A stretch of 64,000 nt of DNA, taken from an uncultured Bacteroidota bacterium (lineage in GTDB: Bacteria > Bacteroidota > Bacteroidia > Flavobacteriales > Flavobacteriaceae). Where the stretch lies: the NCBI GenBank assembly GCA_902626585.1, contig CACOGA010000002.1, positions 62,001-126,000 of the forward strand. Direction: 5' to 3'. This document shows, in pieces, positions 30,919 through 39,385 of this stretch (position 1 is the stretch's first letter; each line of letters opens with the position of its first letter). A program made the position numbers and the translations under genes. The notes under the pieces are model-generated. The model did no database searches. It was given only the letters and a program-made list of their open reading frames with translations, and was not told where the DNA came from.

Positions 30919-32793
30919 ATGCCTAAAAAAGCAGAAAAAAAAGAAACTACTCAAGTCAAATCTGACGAATTGGTAGTTAAAGAAGTAGCTGAAAAAAAAT
31001 CTTCAAAAAAAGCTACAAAACCTAAAAAAGAAACTAAACTTAAAGATAATCCCTCTGATAATTTGACGAATTTTGATTGGCATAATTTTGAGGAAGGTAT
31101 TGAACAGGTTGATGAAAAACAAATCAAGGAATTTGAAAAATTAGTTGAAGAAAACTTTGTTGAAACCCTAACTAACAATGTTGTTGAAGGTACAGTTGTT
31201 CATATGACTGACAGAGAAGCAATTATAGACATCAATGCTAAATCAGAAGGTGTAATTTCTTTAAATGAATTTAGATATAACCCAACCTTAAAGGTTGGTG
31301 ACAAAGTTGAGGTACTAATTGATATTAGAGAAGATGCTACAGGTCAATTAATTCTTTCTCATAGAAAGGCTAGGGTAATCAAAGCTTGGGATAGAGTAAA
31401 TGATGCTCATGATTCAGGTGAAATAGTCAATGGTTTTGTCAAATGCAGAACCAAAGGAGGGATGATTGTCGATGTTTTTGGTATTGAAGCATTTCTTCCT
31501 GGTTCTCAGATTGATGTTAAACCCATTAGAGATTACGATCAGTATGTAAATAAAACAATGGAGTTTAAAGTTGTAAAGATAAATCATGAGTTTAAGAATG
31601 TAGTTGTATCTCATAAAGCATTAATCGAAGCCGATATAGAACTTCAAAAAAAGGAAATAATTAAACAGCTTGAAAAAGGTCAAATCCTTGAGGGTGTTGT
31701 AAAAAATATTACATCTTATGGCGTATTTATGGATTTAGGTGGTGTTGATGGTCTAATTCATATAACTGACCTTTCCTGGTCAAGAATTAATCACCCAAAT
31801 GAATTGGTTGAACTGGATCAGCAGCTTAAAGTTGTTATATTGGATTTTGATGAAGATAAATCAAGAATTCAATTAGGCTTAAAACAATTAAGTAAACATC
31901 CATGGGAGGCTCTCGCTGATGATGTAAAAGTTGGAGATAATGTTAAAGGAAAAGTAGTTGTAATTGCTGATTATGGTGCTTTTGTTGAAATATCCGAAGG
32001 TGTTGAGGGGCTTGTACACGTTTCTGAGATGTCTTGGTCAACTCATTTAAGATCAGCTCAGGATTTCTTCAATGTTGGAGATGAAATCGAAGCCAAGATT
32101 TTAACATTTGACAGAGAAGAGAGAAAAATGTCACTTGGAGTTAAGCAATTAACCCCAGATCCTTGGACGGATATTACTACAAAATATCCCCTTCAATCTC
32201 AACACACAGGAATTGTTAGAAATTTTACAAATTTTGGTGTTTTTGTTGAACTAGAGGAAGGGGTTGATGGACTTATATATATATCTGACTTATCTTGGAC
32301 TAAAAAAATTAAACATCCTAGGGAATTTTGTAAAACGGGAGAAAAGATTGATGTTTTAGTTTTAGAGCTTGATGTTGATAATAGAAAACTAAGTCTAGGT
32401 CATAAACAACTGACTGATAATCCATGGGATAAATATGAAAATGAATTCAAAGAAGATTCAATTCATAATTCTGAAATATTTGAAATTGTTCCTAAAGGTG
32501 CTACCGTCAAGTTTAACGAAGATGTGATAGCATTTATTCCTTCTAGACATATGATTAAAGAGGATGGGACTAAACTACAGAAGGGTGAAGCCGTTGATTT
32601 AAAAGTTATCGAGTTTAATAAAGATACAAAGAGAGTAGTTTTATCTCACACTCAGACTTTTAAAGATATTGAAGAAATCAATAAAAAGGTTATGACCAAA
32701 AAAATGAAAGAGGATAAACAATCATCTAAAAATACATTAGGCGATGCAAATGAACAATTGCAGGAACTTAAAGATAAAATGGATGGAAAATAG
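30919..32793 (+). CDS. rpsA: 30S ribosomal protein S1
   Basis: A 624-residue S1 protein. A lysine- and glutamate-rich N-terminal extension (about 1-45, for example KKAEKKETTQVK) is typical of Bacteroidetes. Six S1 RNA-binding repeats follow, starting near residues 92, 170, 254, 340, 425 and 512; repeats 3-5 are the most canonical (for example ITSYGVFMDLGGVDGLIH). S1 binds mRNA on the small subunit; in this phylum it works without strong Shine-Dalgarno pairing. The gene has its own long leader with two hairpins and ends in a strong intrinsic terminator. Confidence 0.95.
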   Translation: MPKKAEKKETTQVKSDELVVKEVAEKKSSKKATKPKKETKLKDNPSDNLTNFDWHNFEEGIEQVDEKQIKEFEKLVEENFVETLTNNVVEGTVVHMTDREAIIDINAKSEGVISLNEFRYNPTLKVGDKVEVLIDIREDATGQLILSHRKARVIKAWDRVNDAHDSGEIVNGFVKCRTKGGMIVDVFGIEAFLPGSQIDVKPIRDYDQYVNKTMEFKVVKINHEFKNVVVSHKALIEADIELQKKEIIKQLEKGQILEGVVKNITSYGVFMDLGGVDGLIHITDLSWSRINHPNELVELDQQLKVVILDFDEDKSRIQLGLKQLSKHPWEALADDVKVGDNVKGKVVVIADYGAFVEISEGVEGLVHVSEMSWSTHLRSAQDFFNVGDEIEAKILTFDREERKMSLGVKQLTPDPWTDITTKYPLQSQHTGIVRNFTNFGVFVELEEGVDGLIYISDLSWTKKIKHPREFCKTGEKIDVLVLELDVDNRKLSLGHKQLTDNPWDKYENEFKEDSIHNSEIFEIVPKGATVKFNEDVIAFIPSRHMIKEDGTKLQKGEAVDLKVIEFNKDTKRVVLSHTQTFKDIEEINKKVMTKKMKEDKQSSKNTLGDANEQLQELKDKMDGK

Positions 32794-32795
32794 TT

Positions 32796-32828
32796 AAAAA
32801 AGCCTTTCAATTGAAAGGCTTTTTTTTT
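32796..32828 (+). terminator. intrinsic terminator after rpsA
   Basis: AGCCTTTCAATTGAAAGGCT is a perfect 20-base palindrome flanked by a run of A on the 5' side and eight T on the 3' side. It starts two bases after the rpsA stop and ends 24 bases before the pyrR ATG. Confidence 0.9.
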
Positions 32829-32852
32829 AAATTAAAACGTTATTTTCTTTGG

Positions 32853-33401
32853 ATGAATAAAAAAGTAATTTTAGACAACAATCATTTAAATATCACTCTT
32901 GACAGATTAGCATGTCAACTTACTGAAAATCATGCTGACTTTAAAGAAACAATTTTGGTTGGTTTACAACCTCGTGGAAAATCATTGTGTGAGAAATTAT
33001 TGAATATTCTAAAAAATAAGTACAAAATAAGTTCTGTTAAACATGGTTTTTTGGATATTACTTTTTTTAGGGATGACTTTAGAAGGAATAAAGATGTTTT
33101 AATTCCTAACGAGACAGATTTTAAATTATTGGTAGAAAACAAAAAAGTTGTCTTTATTGACGATGTTTTGTACACGGGTAGAACAATAAGGGCAGCATTG
33201 ACTGCAATTGAAAGTTTTGGCAGACCAAAAGCAATTGAATTACTTATTCTTGTTGACAGAAGATTTAGTAGAGAATTACCAATTCAACCCGATTATAAAG
33301 GTGTTCAAGTTGATGTTTATGAAAATCAAAAAGTTAATGTAAAGTGGGACGATGTAAAGGAAGGAAATTATGTATACATAGAAAATTTAATGAATGGATA
33401 A
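32853..33401 (+). CDS. pyrR: PyrR-type phosphoribosyltransferase (bifunctional pyr regulator/uracil phosphoribosyltransferase)
   Basis: A 182-residue protein with the PyrR layout: LVGLQPRGKSLCEKLL, TFFRDDFRRN, and the PRPP-binding loop VVFIDDVLYTGRTIRAAL, then ILVDRRFSRELPIQPDYKG. PyrR proteins have uracil phosphoribosyltransferase activity and, in some bacteria, control pyr mRNA by attenuation. The ORF track starts at a TTG inside the rpsA terminator; ATG 32853 (MNKKVILDNNHLNITLDRL) gives the normal length. The gene overlaps pyrB by 8 bases, supporting a pyrimidine role. No recognisable PyrR-binding RNA loop was seen upstream. Confidence 0.9.
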   Translation: MNKKVILDNNHLNITLDRLACQLTENHADFKETILVGLQPRGKSLCEKLLNILKNKYKISSVKHGFLDITFFRDDFRRNKDVLIPNETDFKLLVENKKVVFIDDVLYTGRTIRAALTAIESFGRPKAIELLILVDRRFSRELPIQPDYKGVQVDVYENQKVNVKWDDVKEGNYVYIENLMNG

Positions 33402-34326
33402 TCTCAGTGTAGATCACTTATTAGGGATAAAGTTTTTAAATCTAGACGATTTAGAGTTGATTTTTCAAACTGCAGATAATTTTAAGGAGGTCATAAACCG
33501 ACCAATAAAAAAAGTTCCTTCATTAAGAGATATTACAATTGCAAATCTTTTCTTTGAAAATTCAACCAGAACAAAATTATCATTCGAATTGGCGGAGAAA
33601 AGATTATCCGCTGACGTATTAAATTTTTCCTCTTCACAATCGTCTGTTAAAAAAGGTGAGTCATTAATCGACACTGTAAATAATATTTTATCAATGAAAG
33701 TTGATATGGTAGTGATCAGACATTCCAGCCCTGGTGCACCACAATTATTGTCTAAAAAAGTAAATGCCACAATCATAAATGCTGGTGATGGCGCTCACGA
33801 ACACCCAACACAAGCTTTACTCGATTCTTATTCAATGCGTCAGCAAATAGGAAATCTTAGGAATAAAAATATTTTAATTGTAGGTGATATAGTCCATAGT
33901 CGAGTTGCATTATCTAATATTTTCGCACTTCAGCTTCAAGGCGCAAATGTAAAAGTCTGCGGTCCTAATACACTCATTCCAAAATATTTAAAGGATTTTG
34001 GAGTAAAAGTTGAAACTGATTTAGATAAAGCTCTTAAATGGTGTGATGTCGCTAATATGCTAAGACTGCAAAATGAAAGAATGTCAGAGAGTTTTTTTCC
34101 ATCAGTAAGAGAATATAAAAAATATTATGGTTTAAACATGGAGAGGATACAAAAGCTGGGTAAAGATATAGTTATAATGCATCCAGGTCCGATTAACAGA
34201 GGGGTAGAAATTACCAGTGAAGTAGCAGATTCAAATAACTCTATAATACTAGATCAGGTTGAAAATGGAGTTGCAATTAGGATGGCTGTTATTTATTTAT
34301 TGGCAAAGAAAAATTTTGACCGTTGA
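33394..34326 (+). CDS. pyrB: aspartate carbamoyltransferase catalytic subunit
   Basis: A 310-residue transcarbamoylase that joins carbamoyl phosphate to aspartate, the first committed step of pyrimidine synthesis. Seen are the carbamoyl-phosphate motif FENSTRTKLSFELAEKRL, the 80s loop SSQSSVKKGESLIDT, HPTQALLDSYSMRQQ and the C-terminal HPGPINRGVEI. All active-site motifs are present. The start overlaps pyrR, and the stop overlaps the TTG start of the RNase Z gene. No pyrI regulatory subunit lies nearby. Confidence 0.95.
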   Translation: MDNLSVDHLLGIKFLNLDDLELIFQTADNFKEVINRPIKKVPSLRDITIANLFFENSTRTKLSFELAEKRLSADVLNFSSSQSSVKKGESLIDTVNNILSMKVDMVVIRHSSPGAPQLLSKKVNATIINAGDGAHEHPTQALLDSYSMRQQIGNLRNKNILIVGDIVHSRVALSNIFALQLQGANVKVCGPNTLIPKYLKDFGVKVETDLDKALKWCDVANMLRLQNERMSESFFPSVREYKKYYGLNMERIQKLGKDIVIMHPGPINRGVEITSEVADSNNSIILDQVENGVAIRMAVIYLLAKKNFDR

Positions 34327-35228
34327 AAATAACTGTTTTAGGTTCTCAGGGTGCTATTCCTAAAGTAGGTAAGTTTTCCTCCTCATTGCTTTTAAAAGTA
34401 TCAAATTCTAATATCCTTATTGATTGCTGTGAAGGTGTTCAACATCAACTAAGAAAAAATAAAATAAAGCTTTCTAAGATTGATATTATTTTAATTAGTC
34501 ATGCTCACGGAGATCATTATTTTGGTTTAATAGGTCTAATCTCAACTTTTTCACTGCTCAAAAGAGATAAAAAACTTATTATTTTTTGCCCCTTATCCGT
34601 ATTTAAAATAATACAGGCACACATAAAGTTTTCAAAAATGACTTTAAGCTATGAACTAGATTTGAGGGTTTTAAATAATGAAACTAAAATAAATATTTTT
34701 CAGAATGACTTTTTTTATATAGACGCCTTTCCGTTAAAACATTCCATTTATACAAATGGATTCATTGTCAGTGAAAAAAAGAAAAAAAGAAAGTTAATAC
34801 TTCAAAAAGCATTAGAAAATAATATTGAGAAAATATATTTTAATAATCTGACTAACAGAAAAAATGTTGTAAACAAAGACGGGGTTGAAATTAATTATAA
34901 AGATGTCACTAAAGAAGGGGATAAGCCAAAGAAATTTGCATACTGCAGTGATACAGCATACTTTGAAGACTTAGTTAAGAATATCAATGGAGTTGATCTT
35001 TTGTATTGCGAAACTACATTTCTTAAAAGAGATCAGGATAAAGCAAAGATAACATTACACTCTACAACTGCAGACGCTGCAATACTTGCAAAAAAGGGTA
35101 AAGTTAAACGACTTTTGATCGGTCATTTTTCCTCAAGATATGATGACTTTAATGAATTTGCTGAGGAGGTGAGAACAATTTTTGAAAATGTAATAATTTC
35201 TGATGAAGGAAAAAAAATAGATGTGTAG
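34323..35228 (+). CDS. rnz: ribonuclease Z
   Basis: A 301-residue metallo-beta-lactamase-fold nuclease that matures tRNA 3' ends. The zinc motif SHAHGDH occurs at residues 59-65, preceded by LIDCCEGVQHQL; further ligands are likely in PLKHSIYTNG, YCSDTAYFE and IGHFSSRY, as in RNase Z. The start is TTG at 34323, overlapping the pyrB stop by four bases; it directly precedes the conserved KITVLGSQGAIP beginning, so it is well supported. At least one of the tRNAs in this window (Pro) lacks an encoded CCA and would need this enzyme. Confidence 0.92.
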   Translation: MKITVLGSQGAIPKVGKFSSSLLLKVSNSNILIDCCEGVQHQLRKNKIKLSKIDIILISHAHGDHYFGLIGLISTFSLLKRDKKLIIFCPLSVFKIIQAHIKFSKMTLSYELDLRVLNNETKINIFQNDFFYIDAFPLKHSIYTNGFIVSEKKKKRKLILQKALENNIEKIYFNNLTNRKNVVNKDGVEINYKDVTKEGDKPKKFAYCSDTAYFEDLVKNINGVDLLYCETTFLKRDQDKAKITLHSTTADAAILAKKGKVKRLLIGHFSSRYDDFNEFAEEVRTIFENVIISDEGKKIDV

Positions 35229-35261
35229 AATTATGAGTCTTTTATTATTTAAATTTGTATT

Positions 35262-35909
35262 ATGATTAGAGATATTAGTAAATTAAGAAAATCGTACTCT
35301 AAAAATTCACTGTTAGAGAAAGATCTGCCGAATGATCCATTTTTTTTATTTGATAATTGGTTTAAAGAAATTAACCTAAAATCGGACAAAACAGAAGTTA
35401 ATGCTATGACTTTAACAACTATTGATTCCTTAGGATATCCCAATGGACGTATAGTTTTACTCAAATATTATTCATCGGATGGTTTTATTTTTTTTACAAA
35501 TTACAACAGCAATAAATCTCTTTCAATACAACAAAATAATAAAGTTTCTATTTCATTTTTCTGGGAAGAATACGAAAGACAAGTGATTATTAAAGGTCAC
35601 GCACATAAAACATCAGAAGAAGTTAGCACAAATTATTTTAATTCAAGACCTAAGGGTAGTAAACTTGGAGCAATTGTTTCAGAAAATCAAAGTTCAGTAA
35701 TTAAATCAAAGGATTTTATCATAAAAAAATTTAACAAACTGAAAGATGAATTTAGTAAAAAGGAAATAACAAGACCTAAAAACTGGGGTGGTTTTAAAAT
35801 CGTGCCAATTCAATATGAATTTTGGCAAGGTGGTGAAAACAGATTGCATGATAGAATCAGATACTGTAAGATGGATAATATGTGGAAAATAGATCGCTTA
35901 AGTCCTTAA
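35262..35909 (+). CDS. pdxH: pyridoxamine 5'-phosphate oxidase
   Basis: A 215-residue FMN-dependent oxidase making pyridoxal 5'-phosphate. Typical motifs are DPFFLFDNWFKEI, AMTLTTIDSLGYPNGRIVLLK, GFIFFTNYNSNKSLSI, VSISFFWEEYERQVIIKG, and the C-terminal EFWQGGENRLHDRIRY. The order and length fit the family. The ATG is 33 bases after rnz and the stop is two bases before the preferred start of the ppx gene, so it belongs to the same run. PLP made here is needed by several enzymes in the window (RocD, cysteine desulfurase). Confidence 0.94.
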   Translation: MIRDISKLRKSYSKNSLLEKDLPNDPFFLFDNWFKEINLKSDKTEVNAMTLTTIDSLGYPNGRIVLLKYYSSDGFIFFTNYNSNKSLSIQQNNKVSISFFWEEYERQVIIKGHAHKTSEEVSTNYFNSRPKGSKLGAIVSENQSSVIKSKDFIIKKFNKLKDEFSKKEITRPKNWGGFKIVPIQYEFWQGGENRLHDRIRYCKMDNMWKIDRLSP

Positions 35910-35911
35910 CT

Positions 35912-36817
35912 ATGAATAATATTAATAAGCTAGGAGCTATTGATATTGGCTCTAATGCAGTAAGATTATTAATAGCGAGTGTAACAAAAAATAAAAAAGA
36001 GACTCGATTCAAAAAAATCAGTTTAGTAAGAGTTCCACTGAGGTTAGGCAAAGATGTTTTTTCAAAGGGGAGAATTTCTTTGGAAAATATAAAAAAACTT
36101 CAAAAAACAATTAGATCATTTAAAATTTTGATGGAAATGCATCAGGTAAAAGTGTTTGAGGCTGTTGCAACGTCAGCAATGAGAGAAGCCAGTAATTCTA
36201 AAAATATTATTGGAGAAATTAATAAAAAATTTAAAATAAAAATTAACTTAATTTCAGGAAAAAATGAAGCTATGATCGTAGCTAATGTTTTTCTAAATTC
36301 AAATATTAATTCCACAAGTAATTATTTATTTGTTGATGTGGGTGGGGGAAGTACTGAATTAAATTTAATCTCTGGAAAAAAATTATTAAAATCAAAATCA
36401 TTTAAAATAGGTACTGTAAGAATGTTGAATGATAATACAAGTGTAGAAAACTGGAAAAAATTTAAGAATTGGATCAATGAGTCTACGAACAAATTCAATA
36501 GAGTTATAATTGTAGGTTCAGGTGGTAACGCTAGTAAAATTCTAAAAATAGCAGAGAAAAATACATTTGAAGTAATTACGATTAGAGAGTTAGAAGAAAT
36601 AAATGAACTAGTTAATAGTATGTCCTTTCACGAAAGAGTTGATAAACTTCAATTAAATGTGGATAGAGCAGATGTTATTGTTCCCGCAATAAATATATAT
36701 TTAAAAGCTATGGAATATTCAAATTCTGAAGCATTTTTAGTACCCAGAATTGGATTAGTTGATGGATTGATAAGGCAAATTTATTTAAATGAAAAACAGG
36801 GCCAGAAATTAAATTGA
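35912..36817 (+). CDS. Ppx/GppA-family exopolyphosphatase or guanosine pentaphosphatase
   Basis: A 301-residue member of the ASKHA fold. The phosphate motif LGAIDIGSNAVRLLIA is at the N-terminus and the second phosphate loop LFVDVGGGSTELNL lies near residue 135. This is the short, ~300-residue type found in Bacteroidetes, lacking the C-terminal HD-like domain of the E. coli enzymes. Whether it prefers polyphosphate or pppGpp cannot be read. The ORF track begins at 35882 inside pdxH; ATG 35912 (MNNINKLGAIDIGSN) is the expected start. The 3' end overlaps convergent dnaX by 9 bases. Confidence 0.87.
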   Translation: MNNINKLGAIDIGSNAVRLLIASVTKNKKETRFKKISLVRVPLRLGKDVFSKGRISLENIKKLQKTIRSFKILMEMHQVKVFEAVATSAMREASNSKNIIGEINKKFKIKINLISGKNEAMIVANVFLNSNINSTSNYLFVDVGGGSTELNLISGKKLLKSKSFKIGTVRMLNDNTSVENWKKFKNWINESTNKFNRVIIVGSGGNASKILKIAEKNTFEVITIRELEEINELVNSMSFHERVDKLQLNVDRADVIVPAINIYLKAMEYSNSEAFLVPRIGLVDGLIRQIYLNEKQGQKLN

Positions 36818-38434
36818 TAATCTAAATTCTTTTTTTAAATTTTCAATAAGCGGATTTTTTTTCTTAAGTAGTTCGTACTTCTCTTTATTTGTATAAGCAA
36901 TTTTTTTATCAGCTTTCATGTCAATTTCAGTTAATATATTGACTTTTGTTTTGAGTTTTTTAGTCAAAAAAAGAATTATTTGTGGTTTTTCTCTCTCCAC
37001 CTCCAGTGAAGTTGTATTATTTGGGACGGTATAAATTATGTTATTATTTTCATATTTAGGAATTGAAATCCTAAGTATTGAGGCTATGTTATACCTACCT
37101 TTTTCTTCCTGAATATTTGAATACTCTCCCCATAACTCCAAAACGTCTTCAATAGTGATAATTTTTTCCTCATTAAATTCATTTTCTAATTCTATCGTTT
37201 CATCTGCTAAATCTTTATCTTTTTCGATACTTTTTAGTGATAAAGTGGATGTTTCATAATCAGAAATATTAATATCTGCTATTGGTTTTGATTCATTCTT
37301 AATTTTTACTTTTGACTGATTCGAATTAAATATCTGGGAATGAAAAGAAGAAACAGGAATTAATTTGTAGTTAAATTTTTTTTTTTTATTGTCAAAATCT
37401 AACGAGGAAACTTTTAAAACAGAAAGCTCAACTAAAAGTCTCTGGTTAATACTTTTCTGAAAATTGATTTCTGCATCATTTAAAATTTTGATGTATTCTA
37501 TTAAAAAATCATAACTTTTTTCTGAACTTAAATCATATAATACCTTGATTTTTGCTTCATCATAATTTAAAAGTTTTTGAGATAAATTATTTTTACACAC
37601 AAGAATATCTCGGTAAAAGGAAGAAAGACCAGACAAAAATAAATCCCCGGAAATTCCTTGGTCTAATATAGAATTAGTAGCATTTATTAGATTAGGAATA
37701 TCCTTTTTATTAATAAGATTAACTATTTCTAAAAATTTATCAAAATCTACAGAGTTTAGGTTTTCAACAACCATTTCAGAGGTAATTTTTTTATTAATCC
37801 CAACAACCTTATCAAATAGCTGTAGAGCGTCCCTCATTGCACCATCACATTTACTTGCGATTTGTTTTAGAGCATCATCGTTATATTGAATTTCTTCAAT
37901 CTTACAGATATTCTTAAGATGATTGACTATACTATCTATTGTTATTCTTTTAAAATTATAAATTTGACATCTAGAGAGTATAGTGGGGATTATTTTGTGC
38001 TTCTCTGTTGTTGCAAGAATAAATATGCAGTGCGGTGGTGGTTCTTCTAATGTTTTCAAAAAAGCATTAAACGCACCTGAAGATAGCATATGCACTTCGT
38101 CAATAATGTAAACTTTATATTTACCTGTTTGAGGTGGTATTCTTGTTTGATCAATTAGATTTCTAATTCCCTCAACACCATTATTCGAGGCTGCATCTAA
38201 TTCAAAAATATTATAAGAATTATCATCATTTATTTCAAAGTTGTTAATTTCTCTTGCCACTATTCTTGCACAGCTTGTTTTTCCAACACCTCTTGGGCCA
38301 GTAAATAATAAAGCCTGTGCCAATTTATTATTTGAAATTGCATTTTTAAGTGTGGTAGTTATTGTTTCTTGACCAACAACATCTTCAAAATTCACTGGTC
38401 TATATTTTCTGGCAGAAACTAAGAAATTACTCAT
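36809..38434 (-). CDS. dnaX: DNA polymerase III subunit gamma/tau
   Basis: A 541-residue clamp-loader ATPase. It starts NFLVSARKYRPVNFEDVVGQE, has Walker A GPRGVGKTSCAR (about 45-56), Walker B VYIIDEVHMLS and the SRC sensor motif ILSRCQIYNF. The four-cysteine zinc module that in E. coli sits between Walker A and the IELDAAS segment is missing; only about 20 residues (INNFEINDDNSYN) link them. The C-terminal ~200 residues correspond to domain III and a tau-like tail. It ends overlapping the convergent ppx gene. No frameshift signal was evident. Confidence 0.93.
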   Translation of the reverse strand: MSNFLVSARKYRPVNFEDVVGQETITTTLKNAISNNKLAQALLFTGPRGVGKTSCARIVAREINNFEINDDNSYNIFELDAASNNGVEGIRNLIDQTRIPPQTGKYKVYIIDEVHMLSSGAFNAFLKTLEEPPPHCIFILATTEKHKIIPTILSRCQIYNFKRITIDSIVNHLKNICKIEEIQYNDDALKQIASKCDGAMRDALQLFDKVVGINKKITSEMVVENLNSVDFDKFLEIVNLINKKDIPNLINATNSILDQGISGDLFLSGLSSFYRDILVCKNNLSQKLLNYDEAKIKVLYDLSSEKSYDFLIEYIKILNDAEINFQKSINQRLLVELSVLKVSSLDFDNKKKKFNYKLIPVSSFHSQIFNSNQSKVKIKNESKPIADINISDYETSTLSLKSIEKDKDLADETIELENEFNEEKIITIEDVLELWGEYSNIQEEKGRYNIASILRISIPKYENNNIIYTVPNNTTSLEVEREKPQIILFLTKKLKTKVNILTEIDMKADKKIAYTNKEKYELLKKKNPLIENLKKEFRLSI

Positions 38435-38529
38435 ATTTGCGTTGTGACAATAATTTATTTAAATATATAAAAATGAGCACATTAATTGAATATTTAAATG
38501 TTTTAATTAATGATATATATTAACATTCT

Positions 38530-38537
38530 TATATTTG
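38530..38537 (+). promoter_or_regulatory. candidate -7 promoter element for RNase P RNA
   Basis: TATATTTG, an exact TAnnTTTG match, ends four bases before the first base of the RNase P P1 stem. That is where a -7 element should be if the RNA starts at P1. The -33 region has no clear TTTG. Confidence 0.6.
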
Positions 38538-38541
38538 TTAT

Positions 38542-38829
38542 GTGAATCGTCTTGTCGCTATTTATAGAGGAAAGTCCGAACACCACAGTACAGCACAATG
38601 GCTAACGGCCATCGGTCGAAAGATTAGGAAAAGTGCAACAGAAAGAATGTACAGGTTATGCTGTAGTGAAATCATGTAAACTCTGTGCGGTGAAATGCCA
38701 TGTAAACCAGCTTATGAGAGTTGTACGCTCGATGCTGGAGGGTAGGCAGCTAGAGCATATAGGTAACTATATGTCAAGATAAATGACAAGAGCTTTTTAT
38801 AAAGTACAGAATTCGGCTTATAGATTCAC
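38542..38829 (+). ncRNA. rnpB: RNase P RNA component
   Basis: The ~288-base RNA is recognised by GAGGAAAGTCCGAACACC (conserved region I with the 5' side of P4), ACAGAAA in the central part, AGATAAATGACAAGAGC and the 3' ACAGAATTCGGCTTA block. The P1 stem is visible: GTGAATC (38542-38548) pairs with GATTCAC (38823-38829). It removes 5' leaders from pre-tRNAs. A TAnnTTTG octamer precedes it and a strong terminator follows after two bases. It lies between the divergent dnaX and convergent rsmD genes. Confidence 0.95.
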
Positions 38830-38831
38830 TG

Positions 38832-38856
38832 AAAAGCGGGTATTACCCGCTTTTTT
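38832..38856 (+). terminator. intrinsic terminator of rnpB, embedded in the 3' end of rsmD
   Basis: AAAAGCGGGT and ACCCGCTTTT form a perfect stem around an ATT loop, followed by more T on the plus strand. The rsmD stop codon (minus strand, 38845-38843) occupies two bases of the loop plus the first base of the 3' arm. The same hairpin could end rsmD transcription, although its T tract on that side is short. Confidence 0.9.
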
Positions 38857-39385
38857 GTTTGAAAAAAGTAAAAGAACAGTCCCCGTATTTTCTATTATCA
38901 AGAAAAGTATGTCTCTGGCTAAAATCTTTTTTTTTGTGATGTTCCAGTATAAACAAGCCAGATTTTTTATTTAAAAAATTTTGTTCTACCAAATCAATGA
39001 GTTTTTGATAGCTTTCAACTGAAAAATGATAGGGTGGATCAGCAAATATTATATCATAATTATCCTTATAATTAGACAAAAACTTAAAAACATCCTGTTT
39101 AACTATTTTAGAATTAATTTCTAATAAATCTAAGGTTGAAGATATGTGTTTTATGCATTTAATATTGTGATCTACAAAGACAGCATCAGCTCCCCTAGAA
39201 ATAAATTCTAAGCCGATCATCCCTGAACCTGAAAATAGATCTAGTATTTTTTGACCACTTAATTCGACATTATTTGAAATAATATTAAAAATACTTTCTT
39301 TGGCTAAATCTGTTGTTGGGCGTATTGGTAAATTTCTTGGTATTCTTATTCTTCTCCCGCCAAATTTCCCTGAGATAATTCTCAT
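38843..39385 (-). CDS. rsmD: 16S rRNA (guanine(966)-N2)-methyltransferase RsmD
   Basis: A 180-residue methyltransferase with the typical RsmD motifs: RIISGKFGGRRIRIPRNLPIRPTTD at the N-terminus, KILDLFSGSGMIGLEFISRGA as the SAM site and IIFADPPYHF as the catalytic motif. It should modify one guanine of 16S rRNA. The ATG overlaps the stop of the DUF3822 gene (ATGA), so translation is probably coupled. The last codons, encoding KSG and the stop, are the terminator hairpin of the convergent rnpB gene. Confidence 0.93.
   Translation of the reverse strand: MRIISGKFGGRRIRIPRNLPIRPTTDLAKESIFNIISNNVELSGQKILDLFSGSGMIGLEFISRGADAVFVDHNIKCIKHISSTLDLLEINSKIVKQDVFKFLSNYKDNYDIIFADPPYHFSVESYQKLIDLVEQNFLNKKSGLFILEHHKKKDFSQRHTFLDNRKYGDCSFTFFKQKSG

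Noticed and set aside
32811-32852. Upstream extension of the pyrR ORF from a TTG
   Set aside because: The added codons lie in the rpsA terminator hairpin; ATG 32853 gives the normal PyrR N-terminus and length.
36815-38434. Programmed frameshift producing a short gamma form of DnaX
   Set aside because: I saw no convincing slippery A-run plus hairpin followed by an early stop at the end of domain III; A-rich runs are common in this genome.
38783-38974. 63-residue plus-strand ORF over the RNase P RNA end
   Set aside because: It overlaps rnpB and rsmD and has no family features.
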